Source: Hybos culiciformis | Lineage: Eukaryota; Arthropoda; Insecta; Diptera; Hybotidae | Length of the DNA stretch: 64,000 nt | Direction of reading: 5' to 3' | Assembly (NCBI GenBank): GCA_964007475.1 | Contig: OZ023273.1 | Span: 56,439,834 to 56,503,833 of the forward strand | Part shown: one piece after another, positions 52,274 through 64,000 of the stretch | Numbering within the stretch: position 1 is the stretch's first letter | Layout: each line of letters opens with the position of its first letter | Translations under genes and position numbers: made by a program | The notes under the pieces: generated by a model | The model's input: the letters and a program-made list of their open reading frames with translations, nothing else | Database searches by the model: none | Told to the model about the DNA's origin: nothing

Positions 52274-55200
52274 GTAGCAATACATCTGAAATACTCGGTG
52301 ATGATGATGCACATAAAACCTGAACAACGAAATGATAAGAAGAACTCTAGAAATTGTTTCAAATAAAATAAATATTCCCTTGACTGTGTACATAATTATG
52401 AGTCCAAAAAATCTGTTGACGAGTCACGAATTGAGATATGAATATTTTTTTATATCCTAATTTACGTCCATAATTTCTTATATCCTGATTTATAAAATGG
52501 TTTAGAACTTAGGAGGTATAATTTTTTCAACAGATGGAAACCGCAGACCTCGATTTATCGTGATATTTATGTGTTAATATTTTTAGAGAAACATTGAACT
52601 CAATGTACATACCCAGAGGAAAACTACGTTAACGTTTAAGTTTTTAAATCCATATTCGGGAAGCTACCCGAACAACCCTCCGTAAAAGTATATACGCATT
52701 AAAGTTTAGTTTAGATATTTCCTGAACGTTTTAATTTCTGTTGCGAAAATATATCTACTTATAGATTTAATTTTAATTTTTTAAATTTTGAAATAATAAA
52801 GGGATTGAAAAGAAAAACACTTTAAAAATTTATAATAAAAATCATTACTATGCAAAATTTAGCGTATGCTGTTTTACATATTTTTTAAGAGCATATGTTC
52901 TTAAAGTGTTAAATAAATAAATTGTAAAATAGAATTTTTAATTTTTTAACAAATAATAAAAAGTTTTGTGAAAATTCATAAAATAAAATATTATTTAACC
53001 GTGGATGAACTGATTTTTTGTGTAAGGATTGACTTAATTTAAAATCATAATTGCTATGCGTTCAATTCAATTACAATTATAAAATGTAACTTTTCAATGA
53101 ATGTTATACATCTCAACTACTCTTACATAACCACAAATTTAAGCTTTTAAATATCTTGATAGAAAAATATTTCAAGTTACGTCATTTTTCAAAATGTTAA
53201 TATTAAAAATAATTTCTTATCTTTTGCATTTGTCTGAATTTTTTCTCAGAATTCTTTTGCTTAGATAGATTACAACTGCCGTACTTCCTAATATTTAAAA
53301 TGTGTCTTAGCCTATTTACATCAAAACGACAAACGGACTATTTGTTTTCATTTTCTGTTCTTCAGTCCTCCTCTAAAAGGGTTATAACTTTTACTTCGAC
53401 CAAAGGATAATATGCCATGATTTGAAGTTTGGCAGTTAGAGGCTTTCATTCAATCATCCAAGAGTCTTGTTAATTTTCTTAAAAAATTAAAAAAGTTTTA
53501 AAAGTTTGAATTTTAATTAGTTTCTATGATTATTATTAGAGAGATGTTGATTATAAAAACTTAAAAAAAAATGGTTGGACTCAGACTGAGGTTTGGATTT
53601 GCATGTGGTATACCATACTTAAGTATGTGGTATAGTATAACAGGTAGCACCTAGGTGGTGACCAAGGTATCTTAAAAGAAAAGTATCTTAAATTGAAATG
53701 TTGAAACAGGTATACTGTTCTGTATTTTTTATACACATTTAGTCTAGTGATAGTCTATTAAGGTTGTGCTAGTTTGTTCATTAATTTCTTTTATCGTAAC
53801 CAATGGCAAATCGTAACCAATGGCAGTACCAGACCGTAGAATGAAACAAAAGGCAGACACTTTAACCACTCTGTCTCTGGTATAAGTTAATCAAATGTGA
53901 GTTGTATCCCATGTCCATGATTGAACCATTTTTTTTAATTTCAATGAAAGTTATTTTTTTTGGCAATAAAACATTTTTTTTTTAATAAATTTTTGTTTTG
54001 TTCTGTGTGAGAAAATAACATAACATAAATTTTGAAATAAAGCTATATACGCATTGGAAAATCCTTTTTAAACTAAAAACAAAGAAAATGAAAAACAACC
54101 ATTAATCATGCAAAATTTTATCGTTATTTTTATTAAGTTTTCATAAAAGAAATAAAAAATCGTTGTTTAACATAAAACGCCTTTCATTGATTTTTCTTTC
54201 TAACGTTCATGTAAAATTATTAAAATCATTATTATTATTATTATTATTATTGTTAAGGCTTTTTTTTTTTTTTTTGTAATGAAATAAATAATATTTTACG
54301 TTTATTTAAAAAAAAACAAAAAAACTCTGACAAGATTTGATGCACACGCATAATTTTTTATTGAATTTTTTAATGAAATTCTAAAAAATAGACATTATTT
54401 TATAAAAATAAAATTTGCGGACTTTATGCAACTTATTTGACGTTAAATATGATTAACTTGAAAAAACACATAAATCGATTTTCAATTAATGATACCATTG
54501 TACTAAAATCGAGCGATATAAAATTTACACTCATAAAAAAAATGATGTTTCATCATGTTACGATCAAAAAATAACAAAGCTCATAGCCGCAAAATGATTG
54601 AAAACGATTTCCAAAATTTCGCAGATATGCACCGAATCCTTCAATTGAATTCTAAATCATGTAAATTAAATAAAATTAGATATTTACAGGTTTCTACATG
54701 TACTAGGCTCCGCTGAATAGCAAACAAGTTAATTTTAAAAAGGTAAACGAAAGTTATTCTCCGTCGATTTTAAGTTTTATATTACCATATTAATTCATTT
54801 TAATCTAAGAATTACAGAATAACACAGTTTTATTAATAAAATATACATGAAGAAGGTCCAGTGGGAGATATTTCAACCATAGAAATTGATTAACTTTTTC
54901 TTTTAGTTTTCTAACACTTTTATTTATGATTTACACAAATATTGTCTTCTTTTCTGTGTCTCTTTTTTTTTATCATTATTATTAGCTTTTTAACATTTAT
55001 TTTTAAAAATTTCCATTTTGTTGAATTTATTTTTCCTATATACACTTTCCTTTAGAGGCGGGAAAAAGAACAATTTATTTCTATACTCTCACTCAATTTT
55101 ATAATTTATATTTTCTTGTACTTATTTATTACGCCATTAAAATTAGATTTATTATTTATTTTCATATTTTTTTGGAGAAAAAAGAAAAATAAACAAAAAT

Positions 55201-55994
55201 TGGCGGTTTCTTTACATTTTTTTAGTGTAAAGTAAATAAAGAAAAATGAATTTAAAGAAAAATATAAATTATTTCAAATATATATATTTTTTTTTTATCA
55301 AAAATAAATGATGATAGGCTATTAAAATGATTTTAATTTTTTTTTTTTTGTGTTAAAATTCATTTCGGTGATTTGAAAAGGGAAAAATGTTATTCTAAGG
55401 GCTTGCTGTATTCTTTAGTTAGATAAAAATGAATTGCAAAAGTAAGGGGATTGATTTGAAAGAAGATATTGAATTCAAAATAGATACAATACAATTTTTA
55501 TAATAAAATAATTAATTAATTTTCTAATTATAATTTTTTGTTTTGAACCATTATTATGAAATTTACGAATGTAGTTAAAACTAATAAAAAGTTAAACATT
55601 CTGTAGTTATTTTTAAAGTACAAAATTTACGTCGTAAATTTTTTTTAAAGAGGTGGAAGAATTTCTTAATTTCTTCTGTAACTCTTTGTTCGCTAATATT
55701 AATTTATATGCCGGTGACAGGCGTACTAGAGGAGCTTATCTTTATATCTTAGCTGCTTCAGTTTCCGTACTAAACATTAAATTTTTAATTATTTAATGCT
55801 TCGTCGTTCTTTCTCCGACTTATAAATGAAATAAATGAAATAATGAATTAAAATAAATGAACTGTGAAATGTGAAATAGTTAAAATATTAATTTGAATTT
55901 ATTATTTGACTTTTTTGTTTTTTAGGACATTTCATAGATATTAGTATTACTAATTAGTTTTAATATTTAGGTTAGTTGTAACGATACTCTTTGA

Positions 55995-56023
55995 TAAATA
56001 AATAAATAAATAAATAAATAAAT
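55995..56023. repeat. (AAAT)n microsatellite
   Basis: About seven AAAT units, like the array at 41475-41507. Confidence 0.8.
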
Positions 56024-57338
56024 TACAAATTTTTCCTATTATGATTGAAAATAATTTTAGTCTTTTGAATATATATTATTATTAAATTACATTGTATATG
56101 TATATTATTGATTTATTTGATTCAAATAATTTTTTAATTTATTATTAGAATTAAAATTATATAATTTTAAAATTGTTATCTTATTCTGTACATATTTTAT
56201 TTTTAATATTATTATAGGTATTGAAATAATTTTGGTATACAGAAAGAGCAAAAATACTGTGCCAAAATAATAAAGCTGAATACAAATAAAAATCTAGGTG
56301 AATCTCGGGAACGATATTATATTAAATTTTTCTAACCTTTTTTTAATTTTAATTTTTTAACCTTGATTTGAATTAAAAATTCCTAAACCTAAATAGAGTA
56401 CGATTTCAAGGTAAGTTCCATCAGTCAATTGCGTCAATTAATTTTTTTTAACAACTTTATTTATTTTTATATTTTTTTTTTATTGATGATTGCAATAAAA
56501 TATTTTATTGCTCCCAGATAAAAAAATAAAAAAAAATAACAAAATTATTATAACTAATTTCATAAGCAACAAACTATACACTAAATATACTAACATTTAT
56601 ATGTACATATAATTTTATACATATATATTTCTGACATATTTCTGGTTGAGTTTTGATAATAAATCGATTAGAAACTAAAAACTGAAGATGACATAAATAT
56701 GCAATAAAATAATATTTTTTCCCCATTTTTATCTTTATAATTGTTCAATAAAGCAAATAAAAAAATAAAAATTTTATACACAATTTGGTTCTGATCATTT
56801 TCATGAAATGATAAAATTTATTTTGTTTTGTATATTTTTGTTCTTTTTTTTTTATGGTAGAGAAAAGAAAAAAAATAATAAAACAATTTTCACAAGTATA
56901 TATATTGAAAATTTGATGGTTTGATTGAACACAGGACGAATCCTTTTCAAAATAAAGTTCGAATAAAAATTGTCTTAAGATAGAAAATCTTTTATTTTGT
57001 AGCTTAAGGGATTAATAAAAATTAAATTTTAATTTCGAAGGATGAAATAGAAGAGATCAATATTATTCCGAATTTTAATATTATTTCTTAAATTAAAATC
57101 AATGCCCGTGTTGACATTCTAGCATTAGCTTATTGAGCTATTTCAAGTTGTTTCACATTCGATTGAAAAAAAAAATATTATAATTAAATTCATATCATTT
57201 ATTTTTGACGGAAAGTTGAATGTCATGTCGTAGTGTATCTTATCTCGGTTTGTCGGGCGATGGGAAAATCTGTTTTTTTTATACATATTTAGAAAAAATT
57301 AGGGAAATTAAAAATATTTTCTCAGGCAGGCCGCTTAC

Positions 57339-60300
57339 TGAGGTTGGTATATCAACTTTTAACCATATTTTGTCATGCAAAAAACACCTAATTTAAAAGG
57401 AGTTCAATCGGATATTGGAATACATTTTATTCTCATTTAAAAAAAAAAAAAATTTTTGTTCGAGAAAAAGAAACAAAATAAACATCCTTTTCCACGTCCA
57501 TGAACTATTGTATGTGCTAAGGTTTCGTAACAGCTTTGTATTTAATTGGATTGGCATTTAATTTATAACATTAAAAACCATTAGTTTTGATAAGAATATA
57601 ATATTTATTTTAGTGAAATTATCAATTTGATTTTGGATTATATTGTAACTACTGAAATATATATTAAGTATTCATATCAGTTCAGGTTTACCTATATATA
57701 ATATTGCTTCTTCACAATTATTTCTGAATGAATAATTAATACAGAAGTAAGTGTTACCAATTTTTGTGTACAATTCTATATTGTTTGAGATGTTGAAAGA
57801 AAAAGATATTTTATTATAAATCAATTGGTTTTTAAGAGTTTTTTGTTTCTAGTTTTTTTCTGGGAGTAATTTTTTGAAATGTTTTCTAAATCCCAGTAAT
57901 TTCTTAAAGAACACATTTATCCCAGATAGCCCGTAGTAATGAATCCACAAAACTGTGTATTTTCCAATCTTACTCATATCATATCATATGTTATAAGTAT
58001 TGTTAATGTTATATGAACAAAAATTATTAATAAATTTTTAAACTTTTATGCATTCCATAAGTTAAGGAATTTGTTGTGTTAAGTTAAAAGATATTTGAGA
58101 AATGATATATGTAATGTCAACTTGTTCTACAATGATAGAAAAAGGACAACAACCTTGTATAGATATTTTATTATTTTATTTTATATTGCGTGCAATGAGT
58201 GTTAACACTAGTAGTAAGTAGTATAAAAATGAAGCTATAATTATTTTGTTAAAAAGAGAAAAGTTCCAAAAAGAAAAAAGTAAAACATAAAAAATAATAA
58301 AATGAAATATTGGAATTATGAATTTTAATTTAGAGATTTGGAATTCGAAATACGATAATCGAACCAATCCAATAAAAAAAAAATATCAATAAAACAATAA
58401 AATGAAGTTACCAAATAAATTTATTCAAAATACATAAAGACTATATTATTTATCTGAACAAATAAGTTGTAAATCATTTTTCTTATCAACAAAACATTCA
58501 ATAAATATATAAATATATATTTATAAACATATAAATGTATGAATTCATGTCTATGTGTTTCTATATTATACATATATATGTTTGATACTTTCTTTAAACA
58601 AATAATATTATGAAGTGAATATTTCCTAATTGAAATCTATAAGTTTTATTGTTTCACTTAATTGAACTTACACCTGCCTTCACTAGATCTGAATCGATTA
58701 AAAATTATTTTTATTAATAACAAAATAAACTTAAAAAACCTATATCCTATATTAAACTATTGTTCCAAAATATAGTTATTGGCTTTAAATCTATGTCATG
58801 AAATGAAATATCATGATGTGATCCAAGACATTGAATATTCAAGTATAAATGTCAGTTTTGTTAAAACTCACTATAGTTTCCACAAAATAGTCTGCAAAAA
58901 AAATTATTCAAATAAATAGATTCTTTACTGAAAAAAAAAAATACAAAGTATCTACCGTCTTAAATTTCTTTGTCGTGTGCTTAATTTTGCTGTAAATAGA
59001 GAAATGATTTCATTCTTCTTGTAGATATAAAATGTTGTTAATAATTTTTTTTTTCACTTCTTGTATATTTATTGTCTTAAATTATCTCTATACCTAAAAT
59101 TTTCTCCATTCAGAATGTTCAAAAAAAAACAAAAAATATCTGTACGCATATTTTTTTAATACAATAATGTACCAAAAAATGCACAATTTAGGATTTGAAT
59201 AAAAAAAATATTTCCAAAACTTGCGCAATCCAATCAAAAATCCTTAATTGTTACTATAGCAACGTGCAAATGGAGTATATAAATATTTTTATGCATACAT
59301 GAAAAGATAGTTGGAAAAAAAGTATATTATAATAAATGTACCGCCTCTTTTGCACCGTATAAAAGATACTTTTGATTTTTTTTTTTTTTTGCTATAATCA
59401 AATAAAATATATAAAAAAAATTATTATAGGCGGAGTGACAGATTTCTATATGTTTTGTATACAAATTTAATTGTATGAGTTCAACATTTTTTTTTGTTTA
59501 CTTTTAAAATTCTATTTATTCTTTTTAGTCGTTATTTTGATACTTCAACAAGGCACTGTATTAAAGAGTCCTTCTTTAGATACAAAAAAAAAATATAAAA
59601 AAATTGATAGTCCCCTGACAAAATTATTAATTTTTTCTGCGTTTAATTAATTTAAATCGATCATTTCTGTAAATGCACTGTTGAAAAAAAAAAAACCATT
59701 TTTCTTTTTTTTTATATATTTTTGGAATTTTTTGTTCTTGTTTTCATATCAAATTAATTTGAATGAAAATAAATTTCAATTAAATTTATTTCTAGTTATA
59801 TGTGAATTCACAGACAGAATTTTTTATTATGCGTCTATTGAATTGAATGAATCCTAATTGTCTGGCGTTGCGTTGCGGGAAGATGTTTGCTTAACTATAC
59901 TATATATACATACGTTTCATCTTGATCTGATATGAGCGAAACATCAAAAAGTAAGACTTCAAAAATTTGATCGAAATTTTGAATCGAATATATATTTCGA
60001 AAAAGAAGAGTGCGGCCAGCATATTTCTGAAGTGTTAAGAACCAGGTGACAACCGACTGACGTGGCGCTTTGTTTTTCAATTTAGGTAAATTGTAAAAAT
60101 CGAATGAAAATAACTATACTACACTGTTCAAAAAATGTTTAAAACATGCAAATAACTATCATTGATTACGAATTTTTTAATGTAAATTTTGGAAAAAAAA
60201 TGATACCTTTATTGGTAATGTGTCTATCGAAAATTAAAGGTATATAAGTATTTACTGAAACATTGAAGTGAAACCAAATATGTTTCAAAAATTGCAATGC

Positions 60301-60730
60301 ATAGAAAAATATAGTATTCTTTTAGTATAACATGTTTTTATAATTTGAGTTTCTATTATCTTGAATATATACATGTTAGCTTGTAAGTACTTGAGTGTAG
60401 AATACAAGTACTCTTAAAATATTATTTGATATTGAAGCATCGTCCCACTTTTGCGAACATGATTGGCCATAAACCTTTGAAAATATTTCAAGCCTTCTTC
60501 GCTTTTCACCTCGATCCTATCATTTCATTTATTTCTCTTCGCGCGGAAATAGTTTAACTGTTTGAAATTATTGCATCGAAGCTATATTAGGTAAACAATA
60601 GTGATAGAATCAAATGATATTTACCATAAGGCGTACAAATAAATATCTTTATTTGCAGTGTAGGTAGAGATTGCAGAATTATCTATGAGTAATTCGGAGG
60701 AGCCGAGAATATCTTCTTCATTCACGCGGT
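57339..60730 (-). CDS. Candidate exons of an unrecognised gene
   Basis: Four exon-like blocks on the minus strand. Block C (about 60730-60625) is open and has donor TTATG|GTAAAT; the next block D (60516-60414, acceptor GATAG) joins in phase, giving YLYALW then IEVKSEEGLKYF, but runs to a TAA. Block E (60113-59914) has acceptor TATAG and a strong donor AAAC|GTATGT and encodes 66 residues including KAPRQSVVTWFLTLQKYAG. Block F (57387-57339, acceptor AAATTAG, donor CCTCA|GTAAGC) continues it in phase with CFLHDKIWLKVDIPTS. The amino-acid composition looks coding and these islands are less AT-rich than their surroundings. I recognise no family, the C acceptor is not convincing, and the D to E join is out of phase unless an exon is missing. 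Confidence 0.33.
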
Positions 60731-62344
60731 GATAATAATAAATAGTAATTAGAATTAATATTTTGATGACATTCGAAATGTTAATTGATTTGTATTTTTT
60801 TGTGAATCTTTTAGGTGCAAATGAAATATATATATATCTACAAGCAAATTTATAGTGCTAGAGCATGCTACTGAATATTTCTCAACATGCAAGGCAATTA
60901 TTATTTTTCATTATTGTTTGTAAATTTTGCCCTTCTTCATTTTATATATGTATATTATAAATTTTTTTTAAGCATAATACAAAAAAATAACAATATTTTA
61001 TTTTCTTTTAAAGAAAACGAGAAAAAAAATTGCTTCATATTTTATTTTTAAGCTCTGAAAAATACTTCTTAAGATTTTGTTCTTATAACAATATAATTTT
61101 CTTTTTCTTTTTCGTTTTTTTTTTTTATTTTTATCTCAATTTATTTATACGTAAAGAAAAAAAAAACAAGCAATGTCAAAATATAAAAGAACTCAACACA
61201 CAAAGAATATAAAAATGAAATTGGAAAAATATTGACTTCTGTTTTTTTTTTTTTTTCTTTTCTTCTGTTGTATATTTTCATCACAAAGTAGCACTTAATT
61301 TTCTTCAAAGTCACCCAAAAATATTTTTCCATCAAATCGTATACAATTTTGAATACATGTATATTAATATAACATAGCTCTATACACATCCTTTTTATTT
61401 AAAATGTATATATATAAAGACATGTATATAATACCAAAGAAAAGGATACCTACCTAAAAAAAAATATGTTTCTTTTTTTTTACATTTTATACAGAAATGT
61501 TTCACAAAAAGTGCGTATCATATTTTCCTTGACTTTTGCACACAATTTTTTTATTTTTTATTTTTCGGGGCATGTGTTCAGTAAATGCTGCATATTTCAA
61601 ATTTCGAATGCTATTTAAAATATTGAATAGTTTGTCTTTATTTTACGCGGGTTATGTAATTAACTTGTTTCATATATCTACTATTTGTGAGCTTCGATCT
61701 TCTTGTTCAAACATAGTGTTTGAAACTTCCTTTAATTTTCCACCAAATTATGGTGCAAAGCATGTATAAAAAACTATTCTAAAAGGAGCGAAATAATTTC
61801 AAAAAATTAGCGAGGACCGTAAAATCTGTAAAATTTTATCAAGAAAATTGACTAAAAATTTAGCAAAAAATTCAAAACTAACCATTATTGTTTGTAGATA
61901 ACTATTTTTTGAGCTATTATCACGTTTTTAAAACAACTCTTTAAATATACAAAACAACAACCGAAACCTTATTTCCACCTATACCTCTAATCAAAAACTG
62001 TAAATTTTCCTTTCAATCTGAACAATAAACCCATTAAAGTATATCGTAAAAAGAGATTTCTTTGATTTTCCTCGTCCTTTCTTTTGTATTTTTCTTAGTT
62101 GATTTAGGCATACTAAAAAATAAAATTGCAACTTCAAAAAAATAATTTTTCAATAATTTTTTTTGAAAATTATAATTAAAAATATATCAAATTTTATCAT
62201 ACATATTAAAAGGCACATATTCCCTGAGAGATTCAGATGTAGTCAGTCATACATGCAGTCATATATTCAACGTTTACGTATATTTTGTATTTTACTTGCT
62301 AAATTTCATTAGTATATTATTTTGTTTGATTTTTACTTATTAAT

Positions 62345-62445
62345 TTCTATACTATTTGATTTTCCTGATGATCTCTTCGAGATTCGAACCTTGATCCTTA
62401 GCATTGCAAACCGCCGTCTCCACCACGATGTCCACGATGACAAGT
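62345..62445 (-). other. tRNA-like segment (possible SINE head) or short exon
   Basis: The minus strand reads GTGGTGGAGACGGCGG, then TTTGCAATGC, then GGTTCGAATCTC, which matches a Pol III B box, at roughly tRNA spacing. The acceptor and T-stems do not pair properly, so it is not a functional tRNA; a tRNA-derived SINE is the likeliest reading. One frame is also open here for about 35 codons, so an exon cannot be excluded. Confidence 0.3.
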
Positions 62446-63117
62446 AGAGTATGTTTTTTTTTGCTATAATATAGTTATAATCATATGAAGAGATGTACAT
62501 ATTTAAAATTAAAAATACGAGCAATTTTTCCTTTCTATTACAAAAAGTTAATTTTACTAAAGTAATCTACTAGTTCCCAGTTGTATAGTAATTATAATTG
62601 CTTCTGTTATACTTTGTTTTTCAATGTCTACTTTAAACTTCTCATAATGTTTAATTTTGAAAAACATAATAGTGCTCTAGAATTTTATTTTACTAAAAAA
62701 GCAATCTTAAAAGATATTGTTTAACAGTAAAACTTATATATCGTATTCAATGGCGTTATAATGCCTTTTGTTGATAAAGCTAAAGTGCTGCTTTCTGCTT
62801 GTGTATTGAACACTAAGTGAAACATCTTCGTGATAAATAAATGAAGTTATTAAGAACTTGCGACTTTATATAGAGTTTACAACTCGAATTTTTATGTAGT
62901 TAAATCTCTGTTCATGGCACTTATTATTATCTATACGGATGTGAAATATTTTTAGGTTGTATTTTGCGTAATATTTTAATATAATTTTTACTTTTTAATT
63001 AAATCTATTAGTCTGAATGTTCCGTTAATCCCAATTGATAGGAGATAACGTTTACACCGTTTCAAGCAATATATATATACATAATGACCAAAAATTTTAG
63101 ATTCGCATAATTTTCAC

Positions 63118-63257
63118 CAGGGGCGGATTTACACATATGCCTTTAGGCACAATAAAAAAATTTCGAAAAAAACACATTTAAAAAACACATTTAATTTCTA
63201 CATAACATAAAAAAATAGCCCCAGGCTCGAGCCTAGTGTGCCGTAAATCCATCACTG
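63118..63257. mobile_element. hAT-like MITE, 140 bp
   Basis: Termini CAGGGGCGGATTTACACA and (complement) CAGTGATGGATTTACGGC, with an exact 8-bp duplication ATTTTCAC at 63110-63117 and 63258-63265. Internally deleted relative of 50506-50723 in reverse orientation. Confidence 0.9.
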
Positions 63258-63934
63258 ATTTTCACCATGATCAGCATATAATGTAATCATAATGTAAAGC
63301 CCAAAAATAGCAAGATCGTACGCCTTAGCTTTTCACTCCCAAACTAACTTATATCTGGTTCAATATTCTTATAGAATAAATTCACTATAATTAAACGTAT
63401 ACATAATTCAATTTTTTGACCCAATTTCACCAAAACGGCCCTTATTAATACTATTACCTTATAAAAACTAGAATCAGACTATCAATCATTTAAAAATATT
63501 CTAAAAAAGGAAAATTATAATGATTAACCCAGTTAGTTCTTTAAGTAAAACTTTATTTTCCATCTACAAGAATTTTCAAATCTACATGTAAACATTACGC
63601 ACAAAATAATAATTTTTTGCGAGAACAAAATAATTTTCTCAAAAGAAAAAAAAAACAAACAAAAAACAAAAACGAACAGAAAATCAAATAAAAAAACAAA
63701 AAAAAAAGAAAATTTATTTACACAACAGATTTTCCAACACCAAAACAAGAAACTCTCAAATAAATAATTTTTGAAGTAGGATGGATTTTCATTTTAACAT
63801 TACGTTTTATTATTTTTTCAGTATTTTTTTTTTTTTTTTTTTTATGTTTTCAATGAAAAAAGTAAATACTGAATAATTTTCTTTTTATTTTCAATTTCTT
63901 GTTCTGTCGAACAAAAAAGAAAAAAAAAACTTAC

Positions 63935-64000
63935 TATGCCGTCGGTTCAATTCGCTTTTAAATTCACGAAATTTTATTTTCCACCCTTGAATTTTTATAT
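63935..64000 (-). CDS. Candidate exon at the right edge
   Basis: The minus strand from the window edge has one open frame encoding IKIQGWKIKFREFKSELNRR and one further residue, ending at a consensus donor CATA|GTAAGT (63934). Charged composition and a perfect donor suggest a real coding exon entering from the right. It may belong with the blocks at 57339-60730. Family unknown; only 66 bp are visible. Confidence 0.3.

Larger units (their letters stand above)
45771..57338. other. Intergenic AT-rich region
   Basis: Holds a 44-bp tandem duplication, dyad clusters, two large palindromes and three hAT-like MITEs, listed separately. A few less AT-rich stretches (54550-54720, 55690-55780) have short open frames on both strands that I could not turn into a gene. 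No RNA gene was recognised. Confidence 0.55.
60732..63934. other. AT-rich stretch, intron or intergenic
   Basis: If the exon-like blocks on either side belong to one gene, this is intronic. It contains the tRNA-like segment and the hAT MITE; I see no other feature. Confidence 0.4.

Noticed and set aside
51682..52393. Several open frames on both strands rich in Ser-Asp or Thr-Pro repeats
   Set aside because: Produced by GGAGTC hexamer arrays of the hAT MITE.
54555..54720. Plus-strand frame of about 53 residues and a minus-strand exon-like reading in the same place
   Set aside because: Three frames are open at once and none links in a supported way to neighbouring blocks.
60672..60731. Plus-strand small first exon (acceptor TTTGCAG, ATG, MSNSEEPRISS)
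   Set aside because: The same block reads better on the minus strand, where it joins the next block in phase; kept only as an alternative.
62345..62445. Functional tRNA gene
   Set aside because: B box present, but acceptor and T-stems do not pair.
1..64000. CRISPR arrays, rRNA genes, bacterial-type operons
   Set aside because: No regularly spaced repeats or rRNA-like sequence; spliced genes and poly(A) signals show eukaryotic nuclear DNA.

Overview
The window is very AT-rich eukaryotic DNA, packed with homopolymer runs, spliced genes and small inverted-repeat transposons. Gene content (a multi-domain prosaposin, a CYP4C-type P450 and a lysosomal-type S28 peptidase) and the mobile elements point to an insect. 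I cannot name the order from the sequence alone.

Layout. (1) 1-9346, minus strand: a prosaposin (saposin-related) gene, seven coding exons reconstructed, running off the left edge. Its 6.4-kb second intron holds a LINE fragment and a three-deep nest of inverted-repeat transposons. (2) 9347-11412: intergenic, with one inverted-repeat element, a 28-bp perfect palindrome and a small Cys-rich reading frame of unknown status. (3) 11413-31218, minus strand: a complete seven-exon cytochrome P450 of the CYP4C type (532 aa). Intron 1 is 16.3 kb and contains a shortened Ty3/gypsy-like LTR element with almost identical LTRs, a second copy of the fold-back element from the prosaposin intron, and a 1-kb dispersed repeat with a minisatellite. 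Intron 2 holds a hAT-like MITE. (4) 31219-44250: AT-rich intergenic DNA with three more terminal-inverted-repeat elements (one pogo/Tigger-like). (5) 44346-45764, plus strand: an intronless S28 peptidase gene that keeps the family fold motifs but lacks the catalytic Ser and His, so probably a pseudoenzyme. (6) 45765-57300: intergenic, with three hAT-like MITEs with 8-bp target duplications, large palindromes and dyad clusters. (7) 57339-64000, minus strand: short exon-like blocks with consensus splice sites and matching phases, suggesting an unrecognised gene that enters from the right edge, plus another small hAT MITE and a tRNA-like segment.

The genes are not functionally linked as far as can be seen: prosaposin handles lysosomal sphingolipid degradation, the P450 is a microsomal monooxygenase, and the S28 protein is secreted or lysosomal. 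The most unusual points are the S28 pseudoenzyme, the candidate gene at the right edge, the young LTR element with a dead protease, and the nested fold-back transposons.
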